Positions 16,407-28,608 are shown, numbered from the stretch's first letter. The stretch is DNA of 38,545 nt from Campylobacter concisus UNSWCS (GCF_000466685.1 NZ_ANNG01000025.1:1-38545), one strand, 5' to 3'. A program made the numbers and translations. Notes: a model not told the origin generated them from the sequence alone.

Positions 16407-18359
16407 GTGAGAAGTCTATTAAAAATTTCTATTTGTGCGGCAGTTTTTATAAATTTACCGCTCTTTGCAAATGAAGATAAAGTTCTGCCAGAGGTTAAAG
16501 TAGTGAGTGCAACTGGCTTTGAGCAAAATATAAAAGACGCCCCTGCAACGCTTAGCGTCATCACTCAAGATGCGCTAGAAAAGAGAAATCACAAGGACGT
16601 TGAGAGCATGGTAAAAGACGTGCCAAGCCTTTTTGGAGCGACTCCCGAAGCGGCAAATAGACGAGGAATTTCTATACGCGGATTCTCTCCAAGATTTACT
16701 AAAATTTTAGTAAATGGCATGCCAGTGCCAGGAGATAACGCTTATAAGGGGCTAAGAAGTGTTGGAGGCTCATATAGTTTCATCCCACCAGCAAGTGCGA
16801 TAAGTCGTATCGAAGTGATACGAGGTCCTATGAGCTCGCTTTATGGCAGTGACGCACTGGGTGGTGTGATAAATATCATAACAGATGAGTTTAGCAACGA
16901 CTTTCATGCAAATCTTGGCTCAAGCTATAAATTTGCTAGAAATAAAAATATAAGCGGCGAGTTTTACAACAGCCTCTATCTACACTCTGGGCTAATAGAC
17001 GATGTTTTAAGCATCTCAGTTTATGGCAAAAATTTAAACAAGTCAGAGGATAAAATCTCATACGCAAACAGAGAGCAAAAAGATAGAAATTTTGGCACGA
17101 AGCTCTTTTTTAGACCAAATGAAAATAACGACATCACGCTTGAGCTTGCAAGAAGCGACGTGAAATATAAAAGAAGCAAAGGCAAAACACTATCAACTGG
17201 TACTAACTCGGTTGCTAGCGAGAGAATAAAGGGCGATGTGATAAATTTAAGCCACGAAGCAAGGCTTGATAATATCTTGCTTCAAAGCTATTTATCTTAT
17301 GGCAAGATAAAAGAGATCGCGCAACAAAATTTAACGCTAAAAACACTAAATTTTGATACAAAAGGCTCATATTTTACTGATAACAACGCCTTTACTTTAG
17401 GGCTAAACGCCAAAAAAGAAAAGCTTGATGAAAAGGCTACCACAGCAGACGCTGCAAATGTAAAAAGATATGATGTTTCACTTTACGGCGAGGATGATTA
17501 TCACCTTACAAAAGACTTTATCTTAAGCACTGGCATTCGCTATAACTACGACGAGAACTACGGTTCGCACGTTTCACCAAGAATTTATGGTATCTATAAC
17601 TTAAATGACTTTTTTGCCCTAAAAGGCGGAGTTAGCACAGGATACGCGACGCCTGACATCAAACAACGCACGCAAGATCTTGCATTGCCATTTGCTGGAG
17701 GACGTGGGGCACAGCTTGGCAGAAGTAGCCTTAAGCCAGAGACAAGCGTGAGCTATGAATTTGGCGGCGTTTATAATGACAATGAAGGCTTTGAAGCATC
17801 GCTAACTGGCTTTTACACAAGTTTTAAAGATATGTTAAGCTATAGCCCTATCTGCACCTCAAGACCTGGTAACCCTTGCACGCATAAAGGCAAAATTTAT
17901 CGTCGTGGGATTTGGGAGAGTGTAAATATCGGCAAAGCTGAAATTTACGGAGTTGAACTAACAAATGAGTGGCAAGTCACAAACGCTCTTAGGCTAAATC
18001 AAAGCTACGTTTATACAAAATCAAAACAAAAAGATGGAGCGGAGATAGGCAAAAGCTTAAACAACTATCCGCTTCATACATTTAAATTTGGAGCGAACTA
18101 CGAGCTAAACAGATGGCTAAATTTCTGGTCTCAGATAAATTATTATGGTAGGACTAAAAACTCATTTAGCTATGCTGATGACATCAGACCTTACGTGATC
18201 GCTGATCTTGGTATAAACTACAACGTAACTAAAAATTTCAGTCTAAATTTGAGCGTTTATAACCTCTTTAATGAGTACTTTACGACAAGATCTGGCAGAT
18301 ACGACATCTTGATAGCTGACGGACAAAAGATCGAACTTGGCTTTAACTTAAAGTTTTAA
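16407..18359 (+). CDS. TonB-dependent outer-membrane receptor
   Basis: A 650-residue receptor. Residues 1-21 are a signal peptide ending LPLFA before NED; a TonB-box-like EVKVVSATGFE follows, then the plug domain with VIRGPMSSLYGSDALGGVINIIT, and a 22-strand-type barrel ending in a Phe (FNLKF). It takes up ferric siderophore or a related iron complex with TonB-ExbBD energy; the specific ligand is not clear from sequence. A CTS-PGN-C loop with two cysteines around residue 490 resembles disulfide loops in FepA/CirA-type receptors. The start is GTG, 7 nt after an AAGGAG site. It is followed immediately by the PepSY gene and preceded by the Fur-like box, so iron repression is expected. Confidence 0.95.
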   Translation: MRSLLKISICAAVFINLPLFANEDKVLPEVKVVSATGFEQNIKDAPATLSVITQDALEKRNHKDVESMVKDVPSLFGATPEAANRRGISIRGFSPRFTKILVNGMPVPGDNAYKGLRSVGGSYSFIPPASAISRIEVIRGPMSSLYGSDALGGVINIITDEFSNDFHANLGSSYKFARNKNISGEFYNSLYLHSGLIDDVLSISVYGKNLNKSEDKISYANREQKDRNFGTKLFFRPNENNDITLELARSDVKYKRSKGKTLSTGTNSVASERIKGDVINLSHEARLDNILLQSYLSYGKIKEIAQQNLTLKTLNFDTKGSYFTDNNAFTLGLNAKKEKLDEKATTADAANVKRYDVSLYGEDDYHLTKDFILSTGIRYNYDENYGSHVSPRIYGIYNLNDFFALKGGVSTGYATPDIKQRTQDLALPFAGGRGAQLGRSSLKPETSVSYEFGGVYNDNEGFEASLTGFYTSFKDMLSYSPICTSRPGNPCTHKGKIYRRGIWESVNIGKAEIYGVELTNEWQVTNALRLNQSYVYTKSKQKDGAEIGKSLNNYPLHTFKFGANYELNRWLNFWSQINYYGRTKNSFSYADDIRPYVIADLGINYNVTKNFSLNLSVYNLFNEYFTTRSGRYDILIADGQKIELGFNLKF

Positions 18360-18360
18360 A

Positions 18361-19452
18361 ATGATAAAAATTTTGAAAAAATTTCATCTCATCTTGGCTT
18401 TTATCTTTGCCTTGCCGCTTCTTGTGCTTAGCATTAGTGGGGCGATCATCTCGTATCATGATGAGATAATCGATATCTTTAGCAAAGATGAGGTCGTGGC
18501 TGGCAAAAAGCCTTTAGAGATAGATGAAATTTTAAAAATTTTTAGCAAAAGTGAGCCAAATTTTAATCTTAGCTACCTAAAGATAAAATCAGAGGCAAAC
18601 AAGGCTTACGCCATAAGCGGAACTAGTGAAAACGGCAAATTTGAGTCGTTTTTCATAGATCCTTATACAGGAGAAATTTCAGGCAAAAATAGCGCAGAGA
18701 AATTTATAGGGCTGGTTTTAAATTTGCATAAAAACTTAGCCCTTTCGCTTTTTAAAAATGAAAATTTGACCAAATTTGCAAGCGAGCTAGTGGCACTCTC
18801 TACGCTTGCGTTGCTTTTTATCTTGATAAGCGGGGCGGTGATATATTTTTGGAGGTTTAGAAGCAGGGTGGGGGATGTTTTTAAGCTAAATTTAAAGGCA
18901 AGAAAATTTGCATTTTTGTATTCGCTACACGGTTTTTTGGGTATCTATCTTGGCGCCGTTTTAAGTGTGATTTGCATTAGCGGGCTTTACTTTTCTTATG
19001 AGAGCTTTGCTAAGGTTATAAATCAAATTTGTGGCGAAGAAAAGGTCTTTAAAAAGCCAAATTTTACAAACAAAAATGGCTTTAGCTTAAGCGACGAGCA
19101 AAAGGTGGCAAACCTTAAAAAGGCTTATGAAATTTTCATCTCCAAATTTGGAAACGAGTTTGAGGCTTTAAATTTTATAGCAAATAGCGGAGGCGTCAAA
19201 TTTATGCTCTTTTACCTGCCAAAAGGTGCTAGCGAGAGAGATGGCGTTAGGCTTTTAGTCGATACAAAAAGCGAGCAAATTTCAAAAAATGCCATGCCAA
19301 AGTCATTTGAAATTTATAAATTTATGCTTGATTTGCACGCTGGATATATCTTTGGTGAGCTTGGTAAATTTATATTTTGTCTAGCATCATGCGGTGTGGT
19401 TTTACTGCTTTTTAGTGGAGGTGCGATTTATTACAAACGGCGCAAAAACTAA
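18361..19452 (+). CDS. PepSY-associated membrane protein, possible iron reductase
   Basis: A 363-residue protein with four membrane helices, near residues 8-30, 140-165, 186-215 and 336-358, and a large periplasmic part with a PepSY-like region between the first two helices and another between the last two. Histidines near the helix ends (KKFHLILAF, YSLHGFLG, LDLHAGYIFG) could bind heme. Members of this PepSY-TM family next to TonB receptors are thought to reduce ferric siderophores or pass electrons across the inner membrane. It starts 1 base after the receptor stop, so the two are co-transcribed and likely co-regulated by iron. The reductase role is inferred from context. Confidence 0.82.
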   Translation: MIKILKKFHLILAFIFALPLLVLSISGAIISYHDEIIDIFSKDEVVAGKKPLEIDEILKIFSKSEPNFNLSYLKIKSEANKAYAISGTSENGKFESFFIDPYTGEISGKNSAEKFIGLVLNLHKNLALSLFKNENLTKFASELVALSTLALLFILISGAVIYFWRFRSRVGDVFKLNLKARKFAFLYSLHGFLGIYLGAVLSVICISGLYFSYESFAKVINQICGEEKVFKKPNFTNKNGFSLSDEQKVANLKKAYEIFISKFGNEFEALNFIANSGGVKFMLFYLPKGASERDGVRLLVDTKSEQISKNAMPKSFEIYKFMLDLHAGYIFGELGKFIFCLASCGVVLLLFSGGAIYYKRRKN

Positions 19453-19515
19453 CTTCATTTATCTATCTCTTAACTCTTTTTCGTTATCATCTCAAATAAA
19501 TTTTTTGGAAAAGAC

Positions 19516-19980
19516 ATGCAAAAAAAATATAGACCAAATGTAGCAGCTGTCATTTTGTCTAGCTCTTACCCTTTTAAATGCGAAATTTTAGTCGCAAAAA
19601 GGGTTGATATGGACGATATCTGGCAGTTTCCTCAAGGCGGTATAGACGAAGGCGAAAGTCCAAAACAAGCGCTAAAAAGGGAGCTTAAAGAGGAGATCGG
19701 AACTGATAAATTTGACTTCTTAGAAGAGTATCCTGATTGGCTTAGCTACGACTTTCCAGCAAATGCGTCAAAGAGATTTTATCCATTTGATGGGCAGACG
19801 CAAAAGTACTTTTTGGTTAGGCTAAAAAACGGTGCGAGCATAAATTTAAAGACTGAGCATCCAGAGTTTAGCGAGTATAAATTTGTAGATATCAACAAGG
19901 CTTTAGAGGGGATAAATCACTTCAAAAAGCCTATTTATGACAAAGTTTTGAGTTATTTTAAAGAGAAAGGATATTTTTGA
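19516..19980 (+). CDS. rppH: RNA pyrophosphohydrolase (Nudix)
   Basis: A 154-residue Nudix hydrolase. The Nudix box GGIDEGESPKQALKRELKEE lies at residues 38-57 with the metal-binding glutamates in place. The RPNVAAVILSSS start and DIWQFPQGGIDEGE match RppH/NudH, which removes pyrophosphate from the 5' end of mRNA to trigger decay; the same family also hydrolyses diadenosine polyphosphates. It begins 63 bp after the iron-uptake genes behind a GGAAAAG site, and leads the long co-directional gene series to cmoA. Its TGA overlaps the lysC ATG. Confidence 0.93.
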   Translation: MQKKYRPNVAAVILSSSYPFKCEILVAKRVDMDDIWQFPQGGIDEGESPKQALKRELKEEIGTDKFDFLEEYPDWLSYDFPANASKRFYPFDGQTQKYFLVRLKNGASINLKTEHPEFSEYKFVDINKALEGINHFKKPIYDKVLSYFKEKGYF

Positions 19981-21179
19981 TGTTAATCGTTCAAAAATTT
20001 GGCGGAACTAGCGTAGGCACGCTTGAGCGCATCGAAGCTGTGGCAAACAGGGTCATAGAGACTAAAAACAGCGGCGCTGACGTGGTTGTGGTAGTTTCTG
20101 CGATGAGTGGAGTTACAAATCAATTGGTCGAATATAGTGAGTATTTCTCAAAGCACCCAGACGGCGTTGCTACTGATATGCTTTTAAGCTCTGGGGAGCA
20201 AGTAACCACCGCGCTTTTGACGATTGCACTTAATGCAAAAGGCTATGCGTGCGTAGGACTAACTGGCGCAATGGCTGGGATAATGACTGATGATGTGCAT
20301 ACAAAAGCTAGGATAGAAAAGATAGACACCACTAGGTTAAAAGCTGAGCTAAAAGCTGGCAGGATCGTCGTCGTAGCAGGCTTTCAAGGCATAGACGACA
20401 AAGGCGATATCACCACTCTTGGCAGAGGTGGAAGCGACCTTAGTGCGGTTGCCCTTGCTGGGGCGCTTGAAGCTGATCTGTGTGAAATTTTTACCGACGT
20501 TGATGGCGTTTATACGACTGATCCAAGGATAGAAAAAAAGGCAAAAAAGCTAGAAAAGATAAGCTATGACGAGATGCTTGAGCTCGCCTCTGCTGGGGCG
20601 AAAGTGCTTCAAAATCGCTCAGTCGAGCTAGCAAAAAAACTAAATGTCAAACTAATCACAAGAAGCAGTTTTAACCACAACGAAGGTACATTAATAGCAA
20701 AGGAAGATAATATGGAAGCGGTTTTAGTAAGCGGTATAGCACTAGATAAAAATCAAGCAAGAGTAACTTTAAGAGGCGTAGTCGATAAGCCTGGCATCGC
20801 AGCTGAAATTTTCACAGCTCTAGCTCATCAAAATATAAATGTAGATATGATCATCCAAAACGTAGGACACGACGGCACGACAAATTTAGGCTTTACAGTG
20901 CCACAAAACGAGCTTGACCTAGCAAAAGAGACTATGCAAAAGCTCTCAGCTGCAAAACATGTCGAGTATGACGATGCGATCGTGAAAGTCTCGGTTATCG
21001 GCGTAGGCATGAAGAGCCACAGCGGCGTAGCATGTCTAGCATTTGAGACGCTTGCGAAAGAGGGGATAAATATCCAGATGATCTCAACAAGTGAGATAAA
21101 AATTTCAATGATCGTCGATCAAAAATATGGCGAGCTCGCGGTTCGCGTGCTTCACGATGCGTATAAGTTAGATAAATAA
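19980..21179 (+). CDS. lysC: Aspartate kinase
   Basis: A 399-residue aspartokinase, the first step of lysine, threonine and methionine synthesis and of diaminopimelate for the cell wall. The N-terminal kinase domain starts with VQKFGGTSVG and has the GRGGSDLSAVALA and FTDVDGVYTTDPR segments; two ACT domains follow after about residue 255 and would bind the feedback inhibitor. I place the start at ATG 19980, overlapping the rppH stop by one base, rather than at the TTG one codon earlier. The AGAGAAAGG site upstream fits. Its TAA overlaps the ATG of hobA by one base. Confidence 0.97.
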   Translation: MLIVQKFGGTSVGTLERIEAVANRVIETKNSGADVVVVVSAMSGVTNQLVEYSEYFSKHPDGVATDMLLSSGEQVTTALLTIALNAKGYACVGLTGAMAGIMTDDVHTKARIEKIDTTRLKAELKAGRIVVVAGFQGIDDKGDITTLGRGGSDLSAVALAGALEADLCEIFTDVDGVYTTDPRIEKKAKKLEKISYDEMLELASAGAKVLQNRSVELAKKLNVKLITRSSFNHNEGTLIAKEDNMEAVLVSGIALDKNQARVTLRGVVDKPGIAAEIFTALAHQNINVDMIIQNVGHDGTTNLGFTVPQNELDLAKETMQKLSAAKHVEYDDAIVKVSVIGVGMKSHSGVACLAFETLAKEGINIQMISTSEIKISMIVDQKYGELAVRVLHDAYKLDK

Positions 21180-21718
21180 TGCAAGATTTTATCCAATGGA
21201 CGCTTGAGACTATAAGAAGCGAAAGATATATGAGCTGGATGGAGGAGAAGCGCGTTGAATGGACGCCTTTGCTTGCATCTAGGCTTAAATTTTTGCTTGA
21301 TAGCAAGGCTTTTATAGTCATCTGCGACGATGAGCGAGAGTGGTTTGAAAACTATCTTTTAAGAAATATCAACCGCACAAAAAGCGAGCGTCCATTTTTG
21401 CCATTTTTTAGCCTAAGATCGCTCTATCCAGCCTTTGACAGCGTCGAGACAAACGAGCAAAAACAACTTTTAAAAGATATGCTAAGCCTTGCCTTTCCAA
21501 ATGGCTACATCTTTTTTTATATTGGCAAAAGCATAGACAAGCGTGCCAATTTAGCTAAGACTGACGAAAACAGCTATATGTGGCTCTTTGATGAGCAGGC
21601 GCAAAATAGCTTCACGCTAAGCTCGAGCGATGAAAACTTAGACATTAAACTTCTAAATTTATATAAACTTTTTGACAAGAGCATAGACGCTGTGCTCTTT
21701 GCAAAGGTGATACTCTAA
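21179..21718 (+). CDS. hobA: DnaA-binding initiator factor HobA
   Basis: A 179-residue protein recognised as HobA by its position after lysC and before holB and by its start MQDFIQWTLETIRSERYMSWMEEKRVEW and central VICDDEREWFENYLL. HobA was described in Helicobacter pylori as a tetrameric factor that binds DnaA domain I and promotes assembly of the initiation complex at oriC; it is restricted to Campylobacterota and acts like DiaA. It therefore supports the phylum assignment of this window. No enzymatic motif is visible. The gene is translationally coupled to lysC by a TAATG junction and touches holB. Confidence 0.88.
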   Translation: MQDFIQWTLETIRSERYMSWMEEKRVEWTPLLASRLKFLLDSKAFIVICDDEREWFENYLLRNINRTKSERPFLPFFSLRSLYPAFDSVETNEQKQLLKDMLSLAFPNGYIFFYIGKSIDKRANLAKTDENSYMWLFDEQAQNSFTLSSSDENLDIKLLNLYKLFDKSIDAVLFAKVIL

Positions 21719-22339
21719 ATGCTAAATAAAATCGTCATAACAAGCGATTTTGAAAATTTAAAAGCCAAGCTTGAAGCCGAGTTTGGCGTAAATAACTTAA
21801 GATTTTTTATAAGCGATGATTTTTTGCTAGAAAATGCAAAAGAGGTCATCGCTGAAGCCTACATCGCCGAAAAAGATGAGAAAATTTTAGTCATAGAGGC
21901 GAAGTCTTTTCGCACCGAGGCTCAAAACGCACTTTTAAAGATCATTGAAGAGCCCCCAAGAAACATCAAATTTATAATAGTAACGCAGAGTAAAAATTTG
22001 CTTCTACCAACGATAAGATCGAGGATGCTCATAGAAAATAAGCTCACCAAAAAGCCAAAAATGAGTGTGGAGCTAAATTTAAAATCGCTTAGCCTAAAAG
22101 AGCTAACAAGCTTTATCGATCAAAAGATAGCAGAGGAACAGGCGCAAAAATTTGGCAAAAACGAGCTAAAAGAGCTTGTGGGCGCTATCGTGACAAAGGC
22201 GGTTGATAGCGGGTATAAATTTAGCGGCGATGAGATGGAGTATTTTTTCTCACTCATCAAGCTTGCCGATCTAAACGCCAAGTCTCATGCCGTTTTGACG
22301 CCACTTTTGCTTACTATCTTTGAGAAAGGACGACGTTGA
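21719..22339 (+). CDS. holB: DNA polymerase III, delta' subunit
   Basis: A 206-residue reduced clamp-loader delta' subunit. The conserved block FRTEAQNALLKIIEEPP and the LLPTIRSRM segment (the SRC-type region) identify the family. There is no Walker A motif, and the N-terminal domain is shorter than in E. coli (334 residues), as in other Campylobacterota. It would act with the delta subunit encoded at 3785-4783 and with DnaX to load the sliding clamp. It starts one base after the hobA stop and its stop overlaps the folP start. It could be confused with DnaX, but it is far too short. Confidence 0.87.
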   Translation: MLNKIVITSDFENLKAKLEAEFGVNNLRFFISDDFLLENAKEVIAEAYIAEKDEKILVIEAKSFRTEAQNALLKIIEEPPRNIKFIIVTQSKNLLLPTIRSRMLIENKLTKKPKMSVELNLKSLSLKELTSFIDQKIAEEQAQKFGKNELKELVGAIVTKAVDSGYKFSGDEMEYFFSLIKLADLNAKSHAVLTPLLLTIFEKGRR

Positions 22340-23475
22340 AATTTTATAAGATAAATAACAAAAGCGACTTTGATCAAATTTGCAAGGCCATCTCGCCAAG
22401 TCCGGCTGGTGCGAAGCTCATGCAAGAAAAGAGCGAGATCAATTTTATCTTCATTGACGAGATAAAGACCCCTGCGGCAAATATCCTAAAGCAAGACGCC
22501 CTAAGTGTCGGCGCCGAGCTTGTGACGCATAATGATACGATCTTGGGTCGCGAGAGTCTAAATAAAGCCTTGCTAATGGCGACAAACGCGCAGCTTAGGC
22601 AATTAGCAAAAAAAGAGAAGCTACAAGACTTTGGACTTAAAAAGCTTGCAGTTTTTTTGGAGACTAAATTTACAAAACCCACAGAGCCTCTTATAATGGG
22701 CGTTGCAAATATAAATAGAGATAGTTTTAACGAGCAAAGCCGCATAAATACACAAAATGGCATAGCAAAAATCGAAGCCATGATCGAAGCAGGAGCCCAC
22801 TATATCGACCTTGGCGGCGTTAGCTCAAGGCCGGGGAGCGAGTATTGCGGACGTGAGGAAGAGTTTAGGCGCATAAAAGATATCGTGGAGGAAATTTACA
22901 AGCTAAATTTACATGAAAAGGCAAAATTTAGCCTTGATAGCTTTGATCCTTATTGCTTAGAATTTGCGCTAAATCACGGCTTTAGGATGATAAACGACAT
23001 CACGGCAAATGCAAATTTAGCCTCGCTTGCTGCAAGATATGACGCGCAGTTTTGCATGATGCACATGCAAGGCGATCCTGCCACCATGCAGATTGCGCCA
23101 AAGTATAACGACTTAATCGGCGAAATAACGGATTTTTTTGAGCAAAAGATAGCCCTTGCAAGGGAGCTTGGCGCTAAAAAGATAGTGCTTGATGTGGGCA
23201 TTGGCTTTGGCAAGACGGCTGAGCAAAATTTGCTGCTTATTAAGCATTTGGAGCATTTTTTGAAATTTGAGTGCCCGCTACTTGTTGGTGCTAGCCGCAA
23301 ATCAGTGATAAATCACTACTATAAAAGCGAGGTCAAGGAGCGCTTGCCAGGCTCACTTTATCTGCATCTAAAGGCCTTCGAAAACGGTGCGCAGATCATT
23401 AGAACGCACGACGTGGCAGAGCATAAGCAGCTTTTCGATATGCACGAGGCGATGAACCAAGCCACGCTTTGGTAG
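22336..23475 (+). CDS. folP: Dihydropteroate synthase
   Basis: A 379-residue protein. The catalytic TIM barrel begins near residue 118 with LIMGVANINRDSF, where the canonical PDSF is RDSF, and continues with GAHYIDLGGVSSRPGS, SLDSF, MINDITAN, FCMMHMQG, LDVGIGFGKTAEQN and LVGASRKSVI. It joins p-aminobenzoate to the pterin in folate synthesis and is the sulfonamide target. The first 115 residues are an extension of unknown function that is normal in Campylobacter FolP. The start is TTG at 22336, overlapping the holB TGA, with an AAGGACG site 6 nt upstream. Confidence 0.95.
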   Translation: MKFYKINNKSDFDQICKAISPSPAGAKLMQEKSEINFIFIDEIKTPAANILKQDALSVGAELVTHNDTILGRESLNKALLMATNAQLRQLAKKEKLQDFGLKKLAVFLETKFTKPTEPLIMGVANINRDSFNEQSRINTQNGIAKIEAMIEAGAHYIDLGGVSSRPGSEYCGREEEFRRIKDIVEEIYKLNLHEKAKFSLDSFDPYCLEFALNHGFRMINDITANANLASLAARYDAQFCMMHMQGDPATMQIAPKYNDLIGEITDFFEQKIALARELGAKKIVLDVGIGFGKTAEQNLLLIKHLEHFLKFECPLLVGASRKSVINHYYKSEVKERLPGSLYLHLKAFENGAQIIRTHDVAEHKQLFDMHEAMNQATLW

Positions 23476-23499
23476 GGCGCTTGGCTAAAAAGAGGCTAG

Positions 23500-24360
23500 A
23501 TGAAAAATTTACTTCCACCGCCTTGGATCAAATTTCCAAGTATAGATCCATTTTCCATCGGCTGGAGGATGGGCGCTGGCGAGGATTATAAGTTTAAATT
23601 TAACGACTGGCTTAAAACGCTAAGCCAAGATGAACGTAGCGAGTATCAGCAGCTCTTTGCTGAGCCTGCGACGTGGCGTGGTTACTGGGATGAGAGACTA
23701 GGCTCTGATGAAAGCACGCTTTTTATCAAAGATGAATTTGTCACCGACCTTTGGGAGCGTGAGCCTAGATATGAGTTAAAGTGGCTAAAAAAGCGCTACA
23801 ACGCTGGCAAGGCGGATAAATTTCTATTATTTTGGGGTCATCAAAAAAGCGCAAATTTAAGTGCCAGCTGCCTTAGTCAGTGGTACGGCTCTAGTTTTTG
23901 GGAAGATGAAACTAGATACATTTGCGCCGAGCAATATATGATGGCTAAAAAGGCTGAGTGTTTTGGCGACGAGGAGACTTTAGAGCAAATTTTATCCGCC
24001 AAAGATCCAGCGCAGATGAAGGCGCTTGGCAGGCAGGTGCGTGGCTTTGACGCCAAGGTCTGGGACGAGATAAAATTTAGCGTTGTGCTAAATGCGAGCT
24101 ATTTAAAATTTAGCCAAAATGCCCCTTTGCGAGATTTTTTACTTCAAACTGGGAGCAAAATTTTAGTCGAGGCAAGCCCAGTTGATAAAATTTGGGGCAT
24201 AGGTTTGGCCGCAAGCGATGAAAATGCGCAAAATCCTATGAAGTGGCGAGGGCAAAATTTGCTTGGCTTTGCGCTAATGAGGGCTAGAGACGAGATAGCA
24301 AAGGTCTATAAAAATGTCCATTTATGTGACGCAAGAGAGCTAAATTTGGATCATTTATAA
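23500..24360 (+). CDS. NADAR family protein with an N-terminal extra module
   Basis: A 286-residue protein in two parts. Residues 107-268 are a NADAR (YbiA/DUF1768-type) domain: FLLFWGHQ, the AEQYMMAKKAECFGD helix with the conserved Glu144, LGRQVRGFD, KFSQNAPLRDFLLQTG, LVEASPVDKIWGIG and GQNLLGFALMRARDE. Known members hydrolyse early intermediates of riboflavin synthesis, and some remove ADP-ribose from guanine in DNA. Residues 1-100 are a second conserved-looking unit (LPPPWIKFP, IGWRMGAGEDYKF, WRGYWDE) that I cannot name. It lies between folP and ligA, 24 bp after folP; from memory C. jejuni lacks it at this spot. The domain is confident, the substrate is not. Confidence 0.85.
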   Translation: MKNLLPPPWIKFPSIDPFSIGWRMGAGEDYKFKFNDWLKTLSQDERSEYQQLFAEPATWRGYWDERLGSDESTLFIKDEFVTDLWEREPRYELKWLKKRYNAGKADKFLLFWGHQKSANLSASCLSQWYGSSFWEDETRYICAEQYMMAKKAECFGDEETLEQILSAKDPAQMKALGRQVRGFDAKVWDEIKFSVVLNASYLKFSQNAPLRDFLLQTGSKILVEASPVDKIWGIGLAASDENAQNPMKWRGQNLLGFALMRARDEIAKVYKNVHLCDARELNLDHL

Positions 24361-24371
24361 AGTATGTTTAA

Positions 24372-27048
<2,677 letters not shown>

Positions 27049-27903
27049 CATCACTGCCGTTGCGATCGGGCACTTTGACGGCGTGCATAGGGGGCACAAG
27101 CAGCTTCTAAAACAGCTTGGCGAATTTGGCGGACTTGTCGTCATCGACAAAAACAAGGCAAACATAACGCCAAAGCTAAAGCGAGCTGAGTACTCAAACT
27201 ATCCTTGCTTCTTATATGATTTTGAGAGTATAAAAGGGCTTAGTGGTGAGGAATTTATCGCACTTTTAAAGAGGGATTTTAAAAATTTAAAAAAGATCGT
27301 TGTTGGGTTTGATTTTAGATTTGGCAGAAATAGAGCGTGGGACAAGCACGATCTGAAAAGGATTTTTGATGGCGAGGTAGTCGTCGTTGATGAGGTTTGT
27401 TATGACGGCATGGGCGTGCATAGTTCCTCCATCAGAGAGCTGATACGCCAAGGCAACATCGATGAGGCAAACAGGCTAATAGGCAGGGAGTACTCGATCG
27501 AGGGCAACGTGATAAAAGGGCAGGGCATCGGCGCAAAAGAGCTGGTTGCTACGCTAAATTTAGATATAAAAAGCTATCTTTTGCCGCGCGAGGGCGTCTA
27601 TGCGACAAGAACGAGAATGAGCTCATACACCTATGGCTCGGTCACTTTTATAGGCAACAGACTTAGCACGGATGGAAATTTTAGCGTCGAGACGCACATC
27701 TTAGACGAAGTCGCGCCAAAGGTGACGAAGCACGTCGCCGTTTGCTTCATAAAACGTTTGCGCGATAATAAGAAATTTAACTCTCTTAGCGAGCTAAAAG
27801 AGCAGATAAAACGCGATATAAACGAGGCTAGGCAGTGTGTGGGCGTGTGCGATCTCTTTTTTGGAGAGACGATGAGATACTTTGACGGATATGGAGCTGG
27901 TAT

Positions 27904-28608
27904 ATGAGAGATGAAATTTTTAAAGAGCCTATAAGCAAGCAGTTTGAATTTGATGATTTTGTGGCGAGCGTTTTTGATGATATGATCTCGCGTTCGGTGC
28001 CATTTTACGACGTTAGTTCAAATTTAAACGCAAAGTTGCTGGCTAAAATTTTGCCAAAATCAGCAAAAGTGTGCGACCTTGGCTGCTCTACGGCAAATAG
28101 CCTGCTTTTGCTAAACAACCTTAGAAACGACCTCGTGCTAAGTGGCGTGGATAACTCTGAGGCGATGCTTGCAAATGCTAAAAATAAGGCAAAAGCTTAT
28201 GGGGCTGATATTGAATTTATTTTAGATGACATTTTAGAGTGCGAGCTAGAGGGCTTTGACGCTGTTTTGGCAAACTACACTTTGCAGTTTATAAGACCGC
28301 CAAAAAGGGCTGATCTGGTGCAAAAAATTTATAACGGACTAAATGAAAATGGCGTCTTTTTGTTTAGTGAAAAGATCATCTTTGAAGATAAAAAGCTTAC
28401 TAAAAGCGTCATAGAAATTTACGAGGACTACAAGCAAGCGCAAGGCTACTCACGCTACGAGATCGCCCAAAAAAGAGAGGCACTTGAAAATGTGCTTGTG
28501 CCATACACCGAAGAAGAAAATAGAAACTTAGCCCTAAATGCTGGCTTTAAGCGTGTCGAGAGCACATTTAAATGGGGAAATTTCATGAGCTTTTTGGCGT
28601 TTAAGTAA
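27904..28608 (+). CDS. cmoA: CmoA-like carboxy-S-adenosylmethionine synthase
   Basis: A 234-residue class I methyltransferase fold. The family start (FEFDDFVASVFDDMISRSVPFY), the SAM-binding VCDLGCSTANS loop, GVDNSEAML and NYTLQFI match CmoA, which converts SAM and prephenate to carboxy-SAM for the wobble uridine cmo5U of tRNA. The Arg, Tyr and Ser-Val-Pro residues near the start fit the carboxy-SAM pocket. An ordinary methyltransferase is the alternative. No cmoB is in the window. It ends the gene series; an AT-rich 140-bp gap with a terminator for fdhF separates it from the next gene. Confidence 0.88.
   Translation: MRDEIFKEPISKQFEFDDFVASVFDDMISRSVPFYDVSSNLNAKLLAKILPKSAKVCDLGCSTANSLLLLNNLRNDLVLSGVDNSEAMLANAKNKAKAYGADIEFILDDILECELEGFDAVLANYTLQFIRPPKRADLVQKIYNGLNENGVFLFSEKIIFEDKKLTKSVIEIYEDYKQAQGYSRYEIAQKREALENVLVPYTEEENRNLALNAGFKRVESTFKWGNFMSFLAFK

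Noticed and set aside
22374-22781. Long minus-strand frames opposite folP, ligA, flhA and other genes
   Set aside because: They mirror strongly coding plus-strand genes, lack ribosome binding sites, and show the Ser/Leu/Phe-rich composition of antisense frames in this genome.
23500-24360. Toxin-antitoxin pair with the NADAR protein as antitoxin
   Set aside because: Both neighbours are housekeeping genes (folP, ligA) and no DarT-like ADP-ribosyltransferase is in the window, so the pairing cannot be supported here.
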